A stretch of DNA of 64,000 bases. Source: Nemopilema nomurai (lineage: Eukaryota; Cnidaria; Scyphozoa; Rhizostomeae; Rhizostomatidae). Under the pieces are notes generated by a model. That model was given only the letters and a program-made list of their open reading frames with translations, was not told the origin of the DNA and made no database searches. The stretch spans positions 1,790,575 to 1,854,574 of the forward strand of contig ML133400.1 of the NCBI GenBank assembly GCA_003864495.1. Direction: 5' to 3'. Position numbers and translations under genes: made by a program. Below are positions 34,426 to 49,870 of this stretch, one piece after another. The stretch's first letter is position 1; the number at the start of each line of letters is the position of its first letter.

Positions 34426-37400
34426 TGGAAAGGAGTCTCGTGCTTTTAAACTTTAAGAATCGCCAAATCTCTGTGTTTGCACTTGTCAAATGCCTCTTCC
34501 AGAAGAAGCTTAATTTGACATTTAATGTGACTATTTAGAAAAAAGATTTGACGTTTCAAGCAAAATCATTTAGATGACCTGACGAAAGGCAAAACCGGTG
34601 CTTGGAGACTCAGAAGTATCAAGAACTTAAAATTAATTTATAAAGTCAAATTTTACGCAGCTAGTGCATTTATTGATTGTGAATAATTATGGTTGTACCT
34701 TTGCTAATCTCTCAGCAGTGGGAATGGAACTAACATTTGTGAAAGAAAGATTTAGAGCTCAGAAGGTCTTAAAAGCAAGTTTGTACGTATACTGTGAACC
34801 AGATGTCCTTAATCCAAGGATTCCACTAGAAAAACCCATAGTAGGGCCTACGGGATAGAGATGGCTCAGCGTGCAGCCCGACTTAGCCATGACTCGGCTC
34901 TAAACAGCGATCAACCCCGCTGATCCAAAGGAGCTTAACAGCTTGACTAATCATTCATCCACCAGATTTTCCCTGGAGAAAGCCTTTCTGGAAGGTCTTT
35001 AGACCGTCATTGTTGATAATTTCACCCAATAAAATTTGACACGATGGAGAGAATTGCCGAATTTACGGAGTTATGACAGTACTTGTTTTACAAAAATTTG
35101 CAGTTTCTTTAGCTCGACTTCACTTGAAAAGTCACAATAGCTATTTCTACCACCAAATTCATTCCCAAAATCTGCGGAACTTTCAAATAGCAAGAAGCTC
35201 TGCTGCTCCAATTTTAACAAATCTGGATTGAGGAGATTTTGCCGTGCGGCTTTTGCATGGCAAGCACTTTGCAAAGCACTGCGTTCTTATCAGATTGATT
35301 TCTGCGAAAGAAGCGATGTCAACAAGGGCTTTTAAGAAGTTAACATCGTCTGTATTCTGTTCTATCGATCTTCTTGGCCAATCAGCCAACAGAGACAATC
35401 AAAAGTAGAAACATCTGTTTCAAATGCACGAAACCTTCCTTATAGCCGTAAACTCTGTGTGAAGATAATTTGATTATATGCAAACAACGGCGAGAAAAGG
35501 AGAAAAAAGGCAACCAAAAGTTTGCTGTCGGTTTACGAAAAGCTCTAAAGTCGACTTCGCTTCCAGATTATAGTCCAAATATGGCTCAGTGAAGACGTTT
35601 CTTGATCAGATTGATAGCAGCTGAAACGGTGTGGCAACGGGTGCGACGACGCACAAGACAAAACTAATTTGCAAAGCTATCATCAAAAGGCTGTTGTATT
35701 TACATCTAGCAATACACAACAACGCACCAGTAGCCATCTCGAAAAAGGCAGCTCTGATCAACAGAAGGATGTAAGGGGGGAGGTGGGACGAGATTTCCTT
35801 CCCGATATTCCATCTCTATTTGGTAAATCACAAATCCAGTTGGTAAGATGATATATCGGTTCGCTAATTCATCTAAAGAATGGAAGGCGATGGACACAGC
35901 CACACCCCCTCCCAAACAAAAGTTGCTCAGGCCGCCCTGAAAGAAGAGGATGTTCCTATTCATGCCACGCTTCTGTTTCCTATGTTTTTGAGATCAAAAA
36001 GCAATGTAAAGAAATGCGTTTAATCAAGAGTTATGCTTCATTGAAAAAAATAAACAATGGCCTAAATTCTCGTGCACTGCTCTGAGTAAGTGTGGCAATC
36101 AGTTCCCAAGATACGATGTAATGAGGTCTTCTTTCCCTTCAAAGCAACTCCAGGAGAAATCTCCCTTGAATTTTCTAAGTCGACATGCTATTGATTTTCG
36201 ACCTCACGCTTGTTAAGGAACTAAAAGCTACAATTGAAGTGACATTGATAAGACTTCATGTCACCTCAAGAGAGAACACAGGGAAACAATGGCTCCCGCC
36301 CTTTTTAAAGCGGCGCTCTGCCTTGGAAGAACTGAAGCTATGTAAAACTGATTGTGAGCGTCACAAGCGGAGATTAAATAGCCTTTAAAGACAGACCCCA
36401 GTGCTTTCCAATTAATTCAAGAATAACTGAAACTTGTAAGTAAATCATTACTGGTTTAAATAGTCGCATGGTGAACTCGAACTGAAGGAATGCAATCCTT
36501 GCAATAGCAGAAAACACAGTCGCATGCTATGCTTTGCCTTGTCAAGCCAGCTTGCAACAATCTACAGGCCTCTGCGAGCGATTAAATGTGAGTAAACTCT
36601 TTCGAGGATAAATTGTTTGCTGTTGTAAATTTTCACCAGTAAAATAAGACCAGGTTGGCGATAAAATCAATCCAGAATTAGAATCAAAGAACCGAAGTAA
36701 ATAGTACCTGCTACCAGTTGCTAACTTTGCGTTTATAATTTCAAACTGTAGGTACGTTACAATTTGGATGCAAAGCTGTATCAGTTTTTCTTTGTCTAAT
36801 TTTCATAGACAATGTCTAACGTGATAATGCTGAAATATACATGTGTGCCTGACATTAAGGGACGGTATTGTTGATTTGTGCCATAATTTCTGTCTGAGAT
36901 TGACTAATATTGATTTGAGAATTCAGAATGTATTCAGACAACAGTCACATTTCTTCCTAAGAAATGTACATCGCTATTCGTGTTTTCCAAGTGCGCTCGA
37001 TGAATTCTCCCTTGAAACTGTGGCTTGGTTGCTTTGAATGGCATTTTGGAGAGTTAAACGGGCCTAGTGTTAGGTGATCTTAAACACAGGCACATTGATT
37101 GGTGCCAATGTCAACAAAACAATACCTACTCCAACACAGTGGTGCATTCACCAATGAGCCCGAGAGGTCTTTCTGGGGAGACTATCAATTTTCGGGGGCT
37201 CAGAGCAATATTCAGAAATATCCAGGTACAGTGCTGTAGATGAATTGAGTTGGATGACACGAAATGTCTTGGCACATGCTAAGTCCAGTCAACTTTGGAC
37301 CAGGGCACATAAATGCGCTCCAACTTCGACATGATATACAGACCGCTGCAGTCAAAGCACCTTGTTGAGTTCGAATAATATTCACTAAAGTTAAGCTTCC

Positions 37401-39769
37401 TCAGAGCAGTGGCCCTTATGGCCCAACATATTCAAAGGTATACCATGCAACAAACCAAACGCCAGCTGCACACATCTCTCTAAGGTCCTTTAACATGGAT
37501 AAAAAAGAGCCAGAGTAAATTGCTGCATGTCGCGAGGAAAAATTCAGACGACCATCTTTGCCGCCACTCCAGTTAGCCTTTGGGAGAAGCGCTTGTCAAT
37601 CTCCTTTGGGAAAACTTTAAGTGGTGATAGGCTGGGGGTAAATGTCGTTGCTTTACATTCTTTGCTGGATTCCATCCTTGATTGCTTTTTTGTTTTGTTT
37701 CATGTTTTTAATTTCCCTAGTGCGCAATCCTTCTTACCCAGCGCACGTTTCTCTTTGCCGTTCCTTTACGCCATATTTGTGCACTTCCCTAGTTTTTATC
37801 AAATTTATCGAATCCTTGCCAATCTTATTATCGAATCTTTCTTCATATGACGTTCTCGAGGTTAGATAATCCTAATCCGATAATGGTATATGAAGCAATC
37901 AAGCAAGGTTTCAAGATTACCATGAAAAAGAATACATTAGAAAAGTGTCAGGAGATTAACTCAAAGAGAATTGGAAGGTTTGACTGCTGGAACACTAAAA
38001 AGCTTGGTTAGAAAACAATGGTCATGTGTTACATGCAAATTGAAACGTGTCCTTCAGTTAGCGTCCGTCCGTGGTCAACACCAATTTGATCAGCTACTTC
38101 CTTAATATTTAATTCCTTTTTTGTTAGGAACTCGACAAAGTTTTGCTGCTTGGTAGACACCTCTCAGTGCAAATATATATTGCTATCAGTCAGTGGAATC
38201 TTCTGAACCTTAATTTCTGCATCAAATAGGGAACCTTTTCTAAGGTTTAACAAAATCTAGTTAAGTTTTTATTACTTTTAAGACAAAAGTCTAATGTAAA
38301 TGCCTCTTTCCGAAGATGTGTTCGTGACCTCGTTTCTGGTTGGCTGCATTTTCTGAAGTAATTTGCTTAAAAAGCAGAAGTTTTGTTATCTTCTTCGATA
38401 TCATTTACTATTGCCCAGCAGTCGATCTATTCAGTTATCTGCAACTCTAAGAATTGTGCCTGTCAAAAATGTTCTATACTCTTTCACGTAAAAAGCGATG
38501 AGGAAAAGCATGCTTAGATCAGCTCTAGAGATTGCCTAAATCAGATTTCCTTGGCCTATCCTGTCTATGGTTCGTCTCGTAAGTTCTTTTCTATACTTAA
38601 GATTGTTTGATGGCGCGATGGCTACCGGTTGTACTAAAAAATCTAATTGAAACCATGCAAATAAAAGTTTTGGTGCAAGCATATTATATTTTCAAGGCTG
38701 CAAAATTAATTACATGAGCAAGGAACAAGGTGCGTACAGGATTGCTAGCATTTGTTGCCATGGCTGCAAATCGCATGAAAGAGGCGAGTGCAGTCTCCAG
38801 AAAGCTGAGCACTTTTCTTTGTTGTCAAATTGCTAGCAATGTTTGCTTAAATGATTTAAATTTAGCTGGTCAAAAATAGCTTTGTTGCTTAAAGTGTGAA
38901 AATTTCGCCTTTAGAAGAGAATTGAATAGGCAATGAAATTTGAAGAAGTTCATAAGATAGAACTCCTAAGGCATCGCTTGCTTAAAAGAAGATGTCATCG
39001 AGAAAGCATCGGTTTAAAAGTGCTTAAAAGAAGATGTCATTGAGAAAGCATCAGTTTAAAAGTGCTTAAAAGAAGATGTCATTGAGAAAGCATCGGTTTA
39101 AAAGTGCTTAAAAGAGCCCACACTGTTTCGAGAAAGAACAGTGGGGTAAAAGGTTTATACTCTAGTGCAAGTGCTATGCTGTGTTCTATTTTCTATTACC
39201 TTGAAGCGGGTTTTGAATGCTACATTTGGAAACTGTTTTGAAGTCTCCTTACGGCTGCCTCTGCAGTTGTCTTGGTGGGCAAACTCAATTAGGGCCAAGG
39301 GTTGTCTATATGCTGGAGACTTTATTCCTTAAAATATTCTAGAAGTGAGAGTCACATTTTTAGTAAACCGTATAGAAAGAAACAATCGTATGATTTGATT
39401 TCGGAAAGTTTACAGATTACAATCAATATTTACTATAATTGCAGTGCTTTCTATAACAAATTCAATTCTTATTGCACTGCAGGTTTAAAAGTTGATCACC
39501 TTCCTTTCAGTGCAATAGGGAAAATGAACTATGTCCTGTCTTTCCAAATAGAATCGCGCACTTTGATTAAAGCAAGTAGCGAAGTGCTGGCAAGTGTTTA
39601 GAGATTCGAAATACGAAATACGAAAAAACATCGTGTCAGCTGTGTTTTGACAGAGTAGGCTTTCAATTGAAGTCCTCTTCGGGAGTCAAACCGAAAGCTG
39701 ATGAAAAAGTGTTTATTAAATCAATATTGCCAAAATCTGTTTGATCATACCCTATTAGTATAGGGATAC
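34426..39769. other. Gene-poor AT-rich stretch
   Basis: No supported gene. Near 34897-35000 a short G+C-richer frame (ADPKELNSLTNHSSTRFSLE then a stop) is followed by AATAAA at about 35029 and could be a terminal exon, but no partner exons were found. The 42-bp repeat at 38980-39113 lies here. Confidence 0.45.
38980..39113. repeat. 42-bp tandem repeat, three copies
   Basis: CTTAAAAGAAGATGTCAT begins at 38981, 39023 and 39065; units differ by one or two bases. Confidence 0.9.
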
Positions 39770-39779
39770 ATGTTAAACA

Positions 39780-39924
39780 TCTAAGGCGACACGAGGAAGT
39801 CGGCTATCACTCTGTTTGAGACATGACACCCTAATACCAGTGGTGCACTCCATCTGGTGATCCCTGGGGGGCAGTGGCACTGGTTGCTGCGCGGACAGTT
39901 CCATGTCCCTGTTTGCAAAGCAGA
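39780..39924 (-). other. Candidate terminal exon, Cys-containing, unknown
   Basis: On minus, after a plausible acceptor (CTGCTTTGCAAACAG), a G+C-rich block of about 145 bp stands out from its AT-rich surroundings. One frame reads TWNCPRSNQCHCPPGITRW and ends in TAG near 39780; a second frame (DMELSAQQPVPLPPRD…) is also open. Either could be the last exon of a secreted or intracellular protein; no other exon was found. Confidence 0.25.
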
Positions 39925-40029
39925 TGTTTGTCTCTCGCAGTAGTTGCCAAAAGTGAGGTTTAATTTCAACATTAATAGCATATGTTCTATGAAAATGCAT
40001 CCACAAAACCACTTCAAAAATGCCTTCAT

Positions 40030-43000
40030 TGAAATATGGGTTTCACTTACAAAGGGGCCCGTGAAATGAGCCAGCCACTGCTAAATATTTTGATAATAAA
40101 ATGATGGTCTGGGCCCTACTTGGCAGAATGAATTACAGAATATTTGACCTCCTTTCTTTCTACTTATAAACTTCTTTCCATTTCTTTCTACATGGCCTTA
40201 ATAGGTATTTTACTGTACAAAATATGGGGGTGGGGTATGGCCCTCAGGACAAGAATTTCCGGCGCTTTTCAGTGCAGTCTTAATCCAGGAATGATTTATT
40301 TCCTTGTTTCTTTTAAACTGTCAAGCTGCATTTTATGAATCTATTCTTTTATTTTTTAATTCTTTACATGATTCGGTAACTTTAAGCATTTGCATTTGAA
40401 TAAAATTCCTCGCTTTGAAGAAACTAAAACTTTACGCAAATGTAAATGGAGTAGTTTTGCACCATGAAACAACCATACACTGGCCTAAAAACACTTATGT
40501 GGAGGGGCTAATTGCAAGAATTGATTGATGTTTTGCTTCGTTACCTAATTGATGCTGTGCTATCGCCGATTTTTCAGTCTATACAGCTCGAAAAACAGCT
40601 GGATCTTTGAAAATACTTAATCGATGCGTTTCTCGAGACAAATGTGCTCATTTGGCTACAATGTTCAAATACATTTACTTACCAGCAGCAAAAACTTCAC
40701 CATTAATTACTTGTGCGATGACATGAATTGTTTTCCTTTCTTGAAATAGCCGATGATTTATAGTCAAATTTCTCAGCCTATCCAGTCTTGATGCTGCTCT
40801 GTGTTTCTGCTCTGTTGATCATGCAAAACACAGCTCGCTGGTTTGCAGTAGCGTTTCTTGCAGTTTAAAAGTTGCAATGGCTCGCCAATGCTTGGCTAGA
40901 TGACGCAATTGGTTGATCGTTTCATGTGTGCATCCATATGTCCACCGAGGAGATTGTTAGCGGGCATTTCAGAGGAAAAAGGGCTGGCTATCGAGCACTT
41001 TTCACCAAGAACAGTATTTAATTGTTCAGTCTAAAAGGAGAAAATAGACAGTTCATTGCCTCAAAATGCTTCAAATATAGGACATTCCTTTTTCAAAGTT
41101 TTGCAGCGTTTTCCAATGTTCATTACGCTGAGAATGATATCTTGAATTTTCTTGGCAAAGTAAGTGCTGTTCTGATCATGGAAACTCAGTGACTCGACTT
41201 CTCTCTGTCTTTTGCAAAGAACAAAATATCAATTCATATGTTGAATGCTTGCTAGTTAGTGTACTAAGTTGCCTAAAAATAAGATATTTTGGTCTTGTAT
41301 TGCTTTGTAATCTCGCCCAACATTGGTTTGTAAAATTGTTATAGAAGCGGTTTTAATTAATTGAGAAATAGACTCAACGTCAGCTGCATCATTAATGCAT
41401 TGCAGAGGTTAGCAAAAAGCATTTTACAAGAAGCCAGCAGTGTAGAAGCGAAGCAATTCATCACTTGGCAAACATAAATCCTGGTTCTTATGGCAAGCAT
41501 AAATAATTGATAATAACTTCTACCGTTGAAATTTATTTGCTACAAAGCCTGTAACTTAGAGCTGCAAAACGACAGAATAAATGCCACAATTCAAGTTTTG
41601 TCGGCCTCTTTGCCAATTAAAAATCGCTTGAAGAATTTCTATAAAAAGCAAACTTAACTTTATGACGCCTTGTGGAGCCTTAATGTTTATGATTTCTTCA
41701 ATTTTTAATTGAAACCTTGAGTGCAGCAACCAGCTCCGCGCACAAAACTTCGCTGGAATATTTGGACAACTGAACAAAGAGCAGAAACTGAATTATTCAT
41801 CTTTATGCGAAATTGATTGTATCTCAACGCACAATTGTATGCAAATTATTCAAGAAACTGTAAACTTACCCAGATGTTTCTAAACGAAGTATCAGATAGA
41901 AATTGCAAGCAAAGTCTCCTTTGCTGCATTGCTTCGCTGAGGAGGAAAGCCTTCGTGGAGAATGGTCTAGATTGCCAGTTGAATAAAAAGACAGGTAAAA
42001 GTGAAAAGCTTTTTGATTTAATCAATATAGAAGTTACAATTCTAAAAGCTCTCAATGAGAAAAATACCTATTGTTGTTGCTAAGCAGCACGTGTAGCTGC
42101 ATTTACCATTTTTGGTGTACGCAGAAAAGGTTGTTTGCAAAATTTGATGGACTTAATTAAATCGCCACTACCATGCTGCCACTTTTATATTACGCTTTTT
42201 TTAAGTTTGGCTTTGCGTTGGCTCTTTGCCGATAAGGGTCGATTGAAACAATATGTTGCCTAGGCTAACAGGAAGCTCAAAGCGCCTGCCTTTTCGCCTA
42301 CTTGAGTTGAAATGTTTGCTTCCAGAAAGTCCTGAAAGACTCATCTTTTTCGAGCAAGGTCATGTAATAATAGCTATAACCAAATTTTTTTCCGTCTTAT
42401 CTAAATCTCAAATTTTTGCTATCAAGGTCAAGAAGCAAAATCGTCATATCAAAAAAAGCAGCAGATGTTTACCAATTTCGTTTGACGATAATAGGGACAA
42501 AATAACATCCTCCCGCTTCTTCATGTTTTCCCAATCGTGAAAACACTTGCATTCGTGATCTATACAATGCATCTTTTGGCATGCTAGACAGCTGTAATTG
42601 AATAATGCTACTTGAATTATGTACCATGCTTTACTAATTAAAGCTTTGCTTAAGAAATGCTCTCAGCATCTAAAGACGCCTTATAATATACTTTTTGTTT
42701 GTTATATCAACTAAGCTAATGTTATTGCATGTTACTTCTCTCTAATAAAAGTTTCCGAATAAAAAGCTGGTTCGACATGCCAACCATGCCAAGTTTTATC
42801 TGTGCCACTGAAAGGAAGAAATTTGGCTGGGCAGCGTTTTGTTTCTTCAGAGTTACCAATTTATACAAAGTACCATTTAAAAAGCGATGCATAATATACA
42901 GCACAACTCATCACATAACTGGGAAGAATAGAAAGAATCAGGAGGCTATGGAGGTATAATGGTCAACGTTTGCGAAAAAGAGGTTGAACTGGCCTCAGTA

Positions 43001-46000
43001 GGTCAACTCGTGGTCTTTCAAATGCTTCTCCTTGCTTCAGTTTTATAGTACATCAATAGGCGAAGCAGAAAAATACAATCCATGCGCAGTAAAGGTTATT
43101 GCAACCGAGTTGGAAAAGCAGGCTCGGCGTACGGGTGTTGGTGTATCAGGCGTGCTGGTGCAGGATCTCGATTAAAGAGAAACCAATGACATTGCAGGTG
43201 AGGCTTTATCGGGTGCAATCCTTGATCCTCTCTGTTTTTAATGGGCGGCCAAATGTAAGCAAAGCTTTAGATCTAATGGGCTCTGCCAAAACTTTCTTGC
43301 GTCTCCCAAGTCTTCTACCCGACATGACTGCTCTTTATCTCCTTCTTTGAATAGCCGCTTCTAAAACTCTCCGGCTTATGGGCTCTCTTCCTCTGCATAT
43401 TGCTTTTCACACCAAGCATCAGTGTCTTTGACAAAAACAGTGTCTCCACTGTTTTGCAAACTGCAACCTTATTACTGTTGAAGGGTAGAAGTCATTTCAA
43501 AATTTTGTAATAATTTCAATCAATATATTTTTGCGTCAGAGTTTGCCCCTTGACACCTTCTTGATCTCCCCAAGGCTCTATGCAAAGTTGACACGAAAAC
43601 AGGTTGCTGCATAATGTACAGAATACCTTGTTAAATTGCTATGCTTAGGAATAAGTACAAGGTTTATTTCTATGGACAGGTCCTCGTGCAATCAAACTAA
43701 TGCTTTTATCAAAAGTTTTGAAAGTAGTACAAGCAAGCATCTACTTAGGAAACACGACGTGAAGAAGAAACGTACGGCGCTTAGAGGAAAAATTAAAGTA
43801 GAACGAACTCTGCAATCGTAGATCCAACTAGCATGACAACTGCTATTGCAACAACAAACAATTATGCAGCAATTGTTGCGTGAGAACAGGTTGTTTAGTC
43901 TTGGTAACAACTGATAGATCTGCCTTCGAGGCAGACTTTCGAAACCTGAAATTCAACAGGTTATGTATTCGAAGAGAACGTTAAAGATTAATAGAGTGAT
44001 GCTGGCTAGTTGAAGATAGCGTCTCGCAGCTGAAAACTGGACGGCGTCTACAAAGACATAAACATAGAATTCCTTTCATCTGCCAAATTTATTTTCTATA
44101 AGTTGCTAGAAGAGCCAAGAGATTCTTAAAGTTGCTCAAGAGAGCTACGCAATTACTCGGGAAAGTTTTGCATGTTGGAAACAGCCCAAATACCACACGC
44201 AGGCTATTTGCATTGGACAGAAGTAGCACGCTAATATTGTTTTTGGGCTAGAGATGCTTGGTGAAAGGCAACAATGATCACGTGACACAGCAACGTCCAG
44301 TCTTTCACAAATTTTAATCAGCAATTTATTGAAAAAGGATTAGGGTGAACGGGTGACCTATGCTTATCTATACGGTAAAGACATTGTGTGTATACAGTGA
44401 AGATGAGCTATCATCGAGTTTCATGACTTTGAAGCGAATCTTAACATAAGATACAAAAGGATACTATAGAACAAGATACCATTAAGCATGTCAAAACCTC
44501 CCTCCTGATGGACATGTGATTTGCATGCCTTAGACACTTATATTTCCATGACAGCAAAGATTCTCCTTGAGGATGATGACAATTGCGCGCTTGGCAGACA
44601 AATTCACGTCCTTCTGCTGAAGTATCCAGTATACTAAAGAACTTTGCTTAGTTCAAGAAACTTAAAATATAATAACAGACAACGTAGGCACAAAAGCTTG
44701 CTAATTTTTACTCTATGCTTTTTTAGGAGGTATATGATTATCATTGCGTTAAATTGTTATTGGAAACACTGGGGTCTTGCGAGCAAAATAAGCAATTATC
44801 ACAAAGGCATCATCTAAATCACAGCACGAATCAGATGAATCGCAGCTCAAATCTGATTAATCGAGGCAAGATTCAGACTAATCAAGGGAAGATACCAATA
44901 AGTCGCGAATGAAGGATTCATAACGGCGCACGTGACTTAGAATCAGTGCTGCTCTCTATAGGTTGCATTAAGAAGTGCAGAAGCGTACCTAGTTGCCTAA
45001 GTGCAAAACTACACCATTGCCACAGATTTTCTGTTGTCAGCTGTGAAAAAACCTGAGTCTTTTTGAAACCAACAAACTCAAACAGAAAGGCAACGCCCGG
45101 TGGTTGGAGATTAGAGCGCTTGAATTAATAATTGATGCAGCATTTACTAAAGATCAGACTTGGTCTCATCTTTGCAGATGCTCCACACCAAGATAAAACC
45201 GAAGGACCGTTGCGTTTTGAAGGTAAGAAAAGCTTAATATCGCGATTCTACAAACGAGGGTTTTGATTTCAGTGTTCAACTTTATGTTTCTAGTGGCTTT
45301 CAAGTGGCTTTGCATCAAATACCAGTTAGAGCTGTTAAGCCGAGTCAAGGCTTAAGACAGCTTTGGACCTCTACATCTAAGTCTTGTATCATTTCATGTC
45401 TAACAGGCTGGCTGTTTCTGACAATGCTGTTGTCATTATCTGATGACTTTTGGTCTTTCTGTACCTGTGTACCATAGCCGTTTCCTTTTTCACCATAAAT
45501 GAGGAGCCAGTAAAAACCGATTGCTAACTTGTGTATCATAAACAATTAAAAACATTTGGCAACAGCACTCAAAACATATTTGTATATCTTTTGATCAGAA
45601 CTAAACATTTTTACAAAGCACTTTTAATTCGCAACAACAATACATGCATGATTGCTTTAAGTGCGGCCAAAAACTTCCTATTCAGAACAACACTCTATGA
45701 AGCAAGGCATTGTGAAAAGAATTTTGATGTCTATATTTTGCTTCGTCGCCCAACGGACATGAAATCTTAGAGGAACAAGATATCAGAGCTTTTTATTATG
45801 CTCTCTGACTTTCAACAAGCTATTAGTTAGCATTATTTCCTTTAGTTTATTTATTCAACTCTTTATATAGCTTTAAACAACCAGTTGCTACTTCAAAAGC
45901 CAATGCGCGTCCAATGTTTGCCAAGCTGTCTACTCCATTAATTGCTTTGCCTAGGGAGTCCAGCTTTATAGCCAACAGGAGCTTTTTTCGACTACATGAG

Positions 46001-49000
46001 GGTGTGAGATATCAATACCTTACGCAGGTAGTGGGCAATTTTCTATAACAGGCGATGAGATATGTGGATTGCTGACGTTTTCAGATATGACAAGTCACTT
46101 CCTTGCTTCATCTGTGCACACTACTATGACCTTTTAACTAACCAATCAAGCATAAGAAATTCGATTTTCTGCGACAAAGACAATGAAGTTCTTCATTAAA
46201 ATTACAACTATTTGCTTGCATAGTTTTTGTTTTTGTATAATTTTTTTAATACCACTTAAAAGTCTGCTGCAATGCCAGGAACATTTTCTTGTTCTGCCAT
46301 CTTTGGCCATCATATTGATTCTTCTGCCCCCTGTGCATGGACAGATGCAAGCGTTTCTGCCTGCAGCGAAGAAATAGTAATTTGTCGTTTTAACCGCTGA
46401 AAGAATGATTTTGAAAGATTTTCGAAGTATATGCGACTCATTTCTTGCAAAGGAAATGCTTTGTAAACTGAATGCTCTACTGAGCGTAATGAAGGAACAA
46501 AGATCGTAATTATCATAGAGGGAGGGAATGTGGGATTTTTAATAAAGATGGCTATTTAGTAGGTTGTAAGAAGCACACGATTTCATTCCACAAAGTTTAA
46601 GCGACTCTTGCGTCGGTTTGCTTAACGCACTCTGGTGCTGATGTGACCCTGTGCTTTCAGTCAATGTGTGTTGTTGCTTACTTTCTACGGAGCTCAAAAT
46701 AAGTGAGTGACGTCATTGCACGACCAGTTCACCCATGCACATTTACTCTGTTCATGCGGACATAATCAGCATCATTGTGCTCAAATATCGATTAATCATG
46801 GTTTTCCATTGCTATCAATATAGGCTTATCAACCTATTGAACGATCACTATTTGAAACATTTTGGTATTGCTAAGATAAGCAAAAACGTAACAAATAAAC
46901 AAGGTCAAAGGAAGTGAAGAAGAACGCTACAGGCTAATAATGCCTTTCACAGCCTGTCAGAACTTTGGAACATACAAGAGGAAGTAAGCTAGCATGTACG
47001 GCATCGAAAGTAGCCACGATGCGTTGGGTATTGCCAATATGAGACAAGTTAAATTAAAACTGTTACACTTGTAGTGAAGGTGATTACTTGACCTACGCGC
47101 ACACTGCTCGGACATAAACAATGACGAAACAGTCGTGATTGCAATGTATTATATCCGCGAAATCTATCGATCTAAGGTCCTTTGTTGATGATTGACAGCT
47201 GTTTACAGAAGAACCTGTACATCGCCAAGTCGGTGCATTACACGAAAACAATGTTATCGCCACCATCCATTCCTAGTCGACCATTGACTCTATCTTATCT
47301 ACGTGCTATCAAAATGTCTGGATCACGCTCCCTAGTCCGTGTCAATGGCCCAGTAAAAGATGGCTATTCGTTAACCAACCTGCTCATGTTAAAACCTTGA
47401 GGCTCTACGTCTTTACAATATTTCTTTAAATTCTTTGGATTTCGGTCAAATACCCGAGAAGTTTCTAGCTTCCCTTCCTCACACACATCTATGGCTTATA
47501 TTTGATAAAATTTTGTCAGTAGATATGACCTTGATATTTAGGTCAGCAGATGTCAGTGGATTCTGTTTGACCTATATTTCTGACGTTGAAGTACTGGTTT
47601 CCTGACAAACTGTTATCAACAGAAGAAAATTGACATGAAGAGAATTATTCAGAATGGTTTTCATTCTCAATAGCAAAGCAAGTCAAGCCCCCTCTCGCAA
47701 CCATGTGCCTTAGGGATCTTCAGGTCGACTTCTATAAAGTTGAACTACCTCATCGTACATCTCTTTGCCTGTAAGTTGAATACACTCATCGAATTATCAA
47801 ATTTATAGTCTATGAAAACTTAACGAATGATCTCGGTCAAATTGCACTGAAAAGGCAAAATATGGCGTTTATATATAATGGCGTTTAAATATAATGTGAA
47901 TCCTTGATTCATCTGCGCTAATTGATAAGAAACTATTTGTTGACCAAAATGGAAATGATGGCTTTTTAACACATTAAAAATGTTTCCTTGCTTTAGTAAA
48001 AGAAAAATTATAGGACGCGAGGGCTTACGTTAAAACAAATTACGTCAATCAAGATTACTCTAGGAAAACCTATTCGAAGACGGGAAGTAGACTATAAAAA
48101 GACTGTCGCATCGGAAGCTTGAAATACATCGTAGAAGGAGATCTTGTACGACAACAATAGCCTGGCTATCCCTGTTTCTGTTATTTGGCAAGCGAACGTG
48201 CAATAACTATACGCTTAGCTGTTGCAAACAAATCAACTTCAAAATGAGTTTGCTCTTCCAAACTGATTATTGGCATCTAGCTTTCAGGCTGAAAGTCAAA
48301 TACCTTTTTATGGCAACAACCAGTGTTGATTTAACTTTGAATAAAGCAGAATCTTTAAACTAACACGACAGATCTCTTCAAAAGAGTTCGCGTTCATCCT
48401 CAGCAAAGCTATTGAATGCTTTTGTAGTAGGCGACTAGATTCACCAGGGTCAGACGAGGTATCGTAGAAATTATTCAGGTAAGAGAGATTTCTGAATGTG
48501 AAAACAATTGAGTTTGAAAATTTCATTGATGGTGGCAAAGCTCACACGATTATGCGGTGCAGCCAGCGCTCAATACTTTGTGCGCATATCTGCTTTGGTA
48601 GTTAAGGGAGTTGATCCTTGGCTTGGTAGACATACATTCAATTAGTTTATTGGCGTTGTTAATCGCTTCTTATAAGAAACAATGCGTAGTGAAATCAAGA
48701 TAAGTAGTGGTTAAGGACGTCAACAGCTAAAACGTGCCATTCAAGCCGTATGCTGTCCGGAGCTTCGGGAAGGGAATAACTCAGATCAAGCATTTCACGC
48801 GTAAACGGTATTTGCTGGTTGTTTAAATGAGTAAGTTTCGGATTCAGATCTGATTTGAATATCACTTCATGGTTAAGATATCTGAAGTCGGCCAAGAACG
48901 ATAGAACGAACATACAGCCAAAGGGTAGATTATTGTATGTTGATGATTTCATTCAAAGCTCTTTTTATGGAAGAATTTTCTTCTGCCAATTTTACTGTAG

Positions 49001-49870
49001 ACATTCAACTGTACCTTGCTTGCGTATTTGGCATTTATGGTGTTTTGATCTTCAGTACATATCTAACTTATTGAGAAGGAGCATACTGCTTGCGATTCTG
49101 CTTGTGTTAGTGAGAAGCTCACACAGTGGCAATCATGTTGAACGAAATGCAGTGCAATAGACATGAGCCTATTTGTTTGCATGCAATGAATATGTAGCTC
49201 AGAAACGGCAGCGTTCAAACCCAAGAGTAGACTTGCAGCTAATAACAGTATCGAACATGCACATTCAGTGCTTGGACAATCTTCTTCTCATCATTCGTGA
49301 ACATTAGCAATGATTAACAATCCACGTGATTGGGATTTTCGTTAGAGTTTGTTTTCAATAAACAAATAGAAATTTTGCAGAGAGCCTAGCTTTTAACGAT
49401 TTTTCATTTTTTGTAATTCGGTGTCATTTTATAAATGCTAATCGGGCTTTGTTTGGCATCCTTTTGCAACTTTCCAGCAATAATGAGTTTCAATGGTACA
49501 AGAATATCGACAGAATAATCATGTTGCAAGATTGATGAATCAATATTTTACAAGCAAAGGTCTCGCATAGTGATCAACCTTGGCAATATTTGCACTAACT
49601 AAACATAAACATTGCATTGTGAATAATGCAGGTGCTTTAAAATTCACCTTCTCAAACGTCCTTTCAAAGCGTTTGTACTGCTTCAAATAAATTCTTGAAG
49701 CTTACACCTTGATTCCGTTGCGTTAACAAACCAATGATACATTGAAATTGAATTTAAGGTATGCGACGCACGTTTTGGAATACTCTCATGAGTGAATGAA
49801 GACGAGGCTTTCTGGAACCGACCACAAGTGACTCTCCTGAGACTTGCCAGAGGACATTCCACAAAGCGTG
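40030..49870. other. Long gene-poor stretch upstream of the GPCR
   Basis: AT-rich, with no ORF or exon I can tie to a family on either strand. It should contain the GPCR promoter or 5' exons at its right end. Confidence 0.5.
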
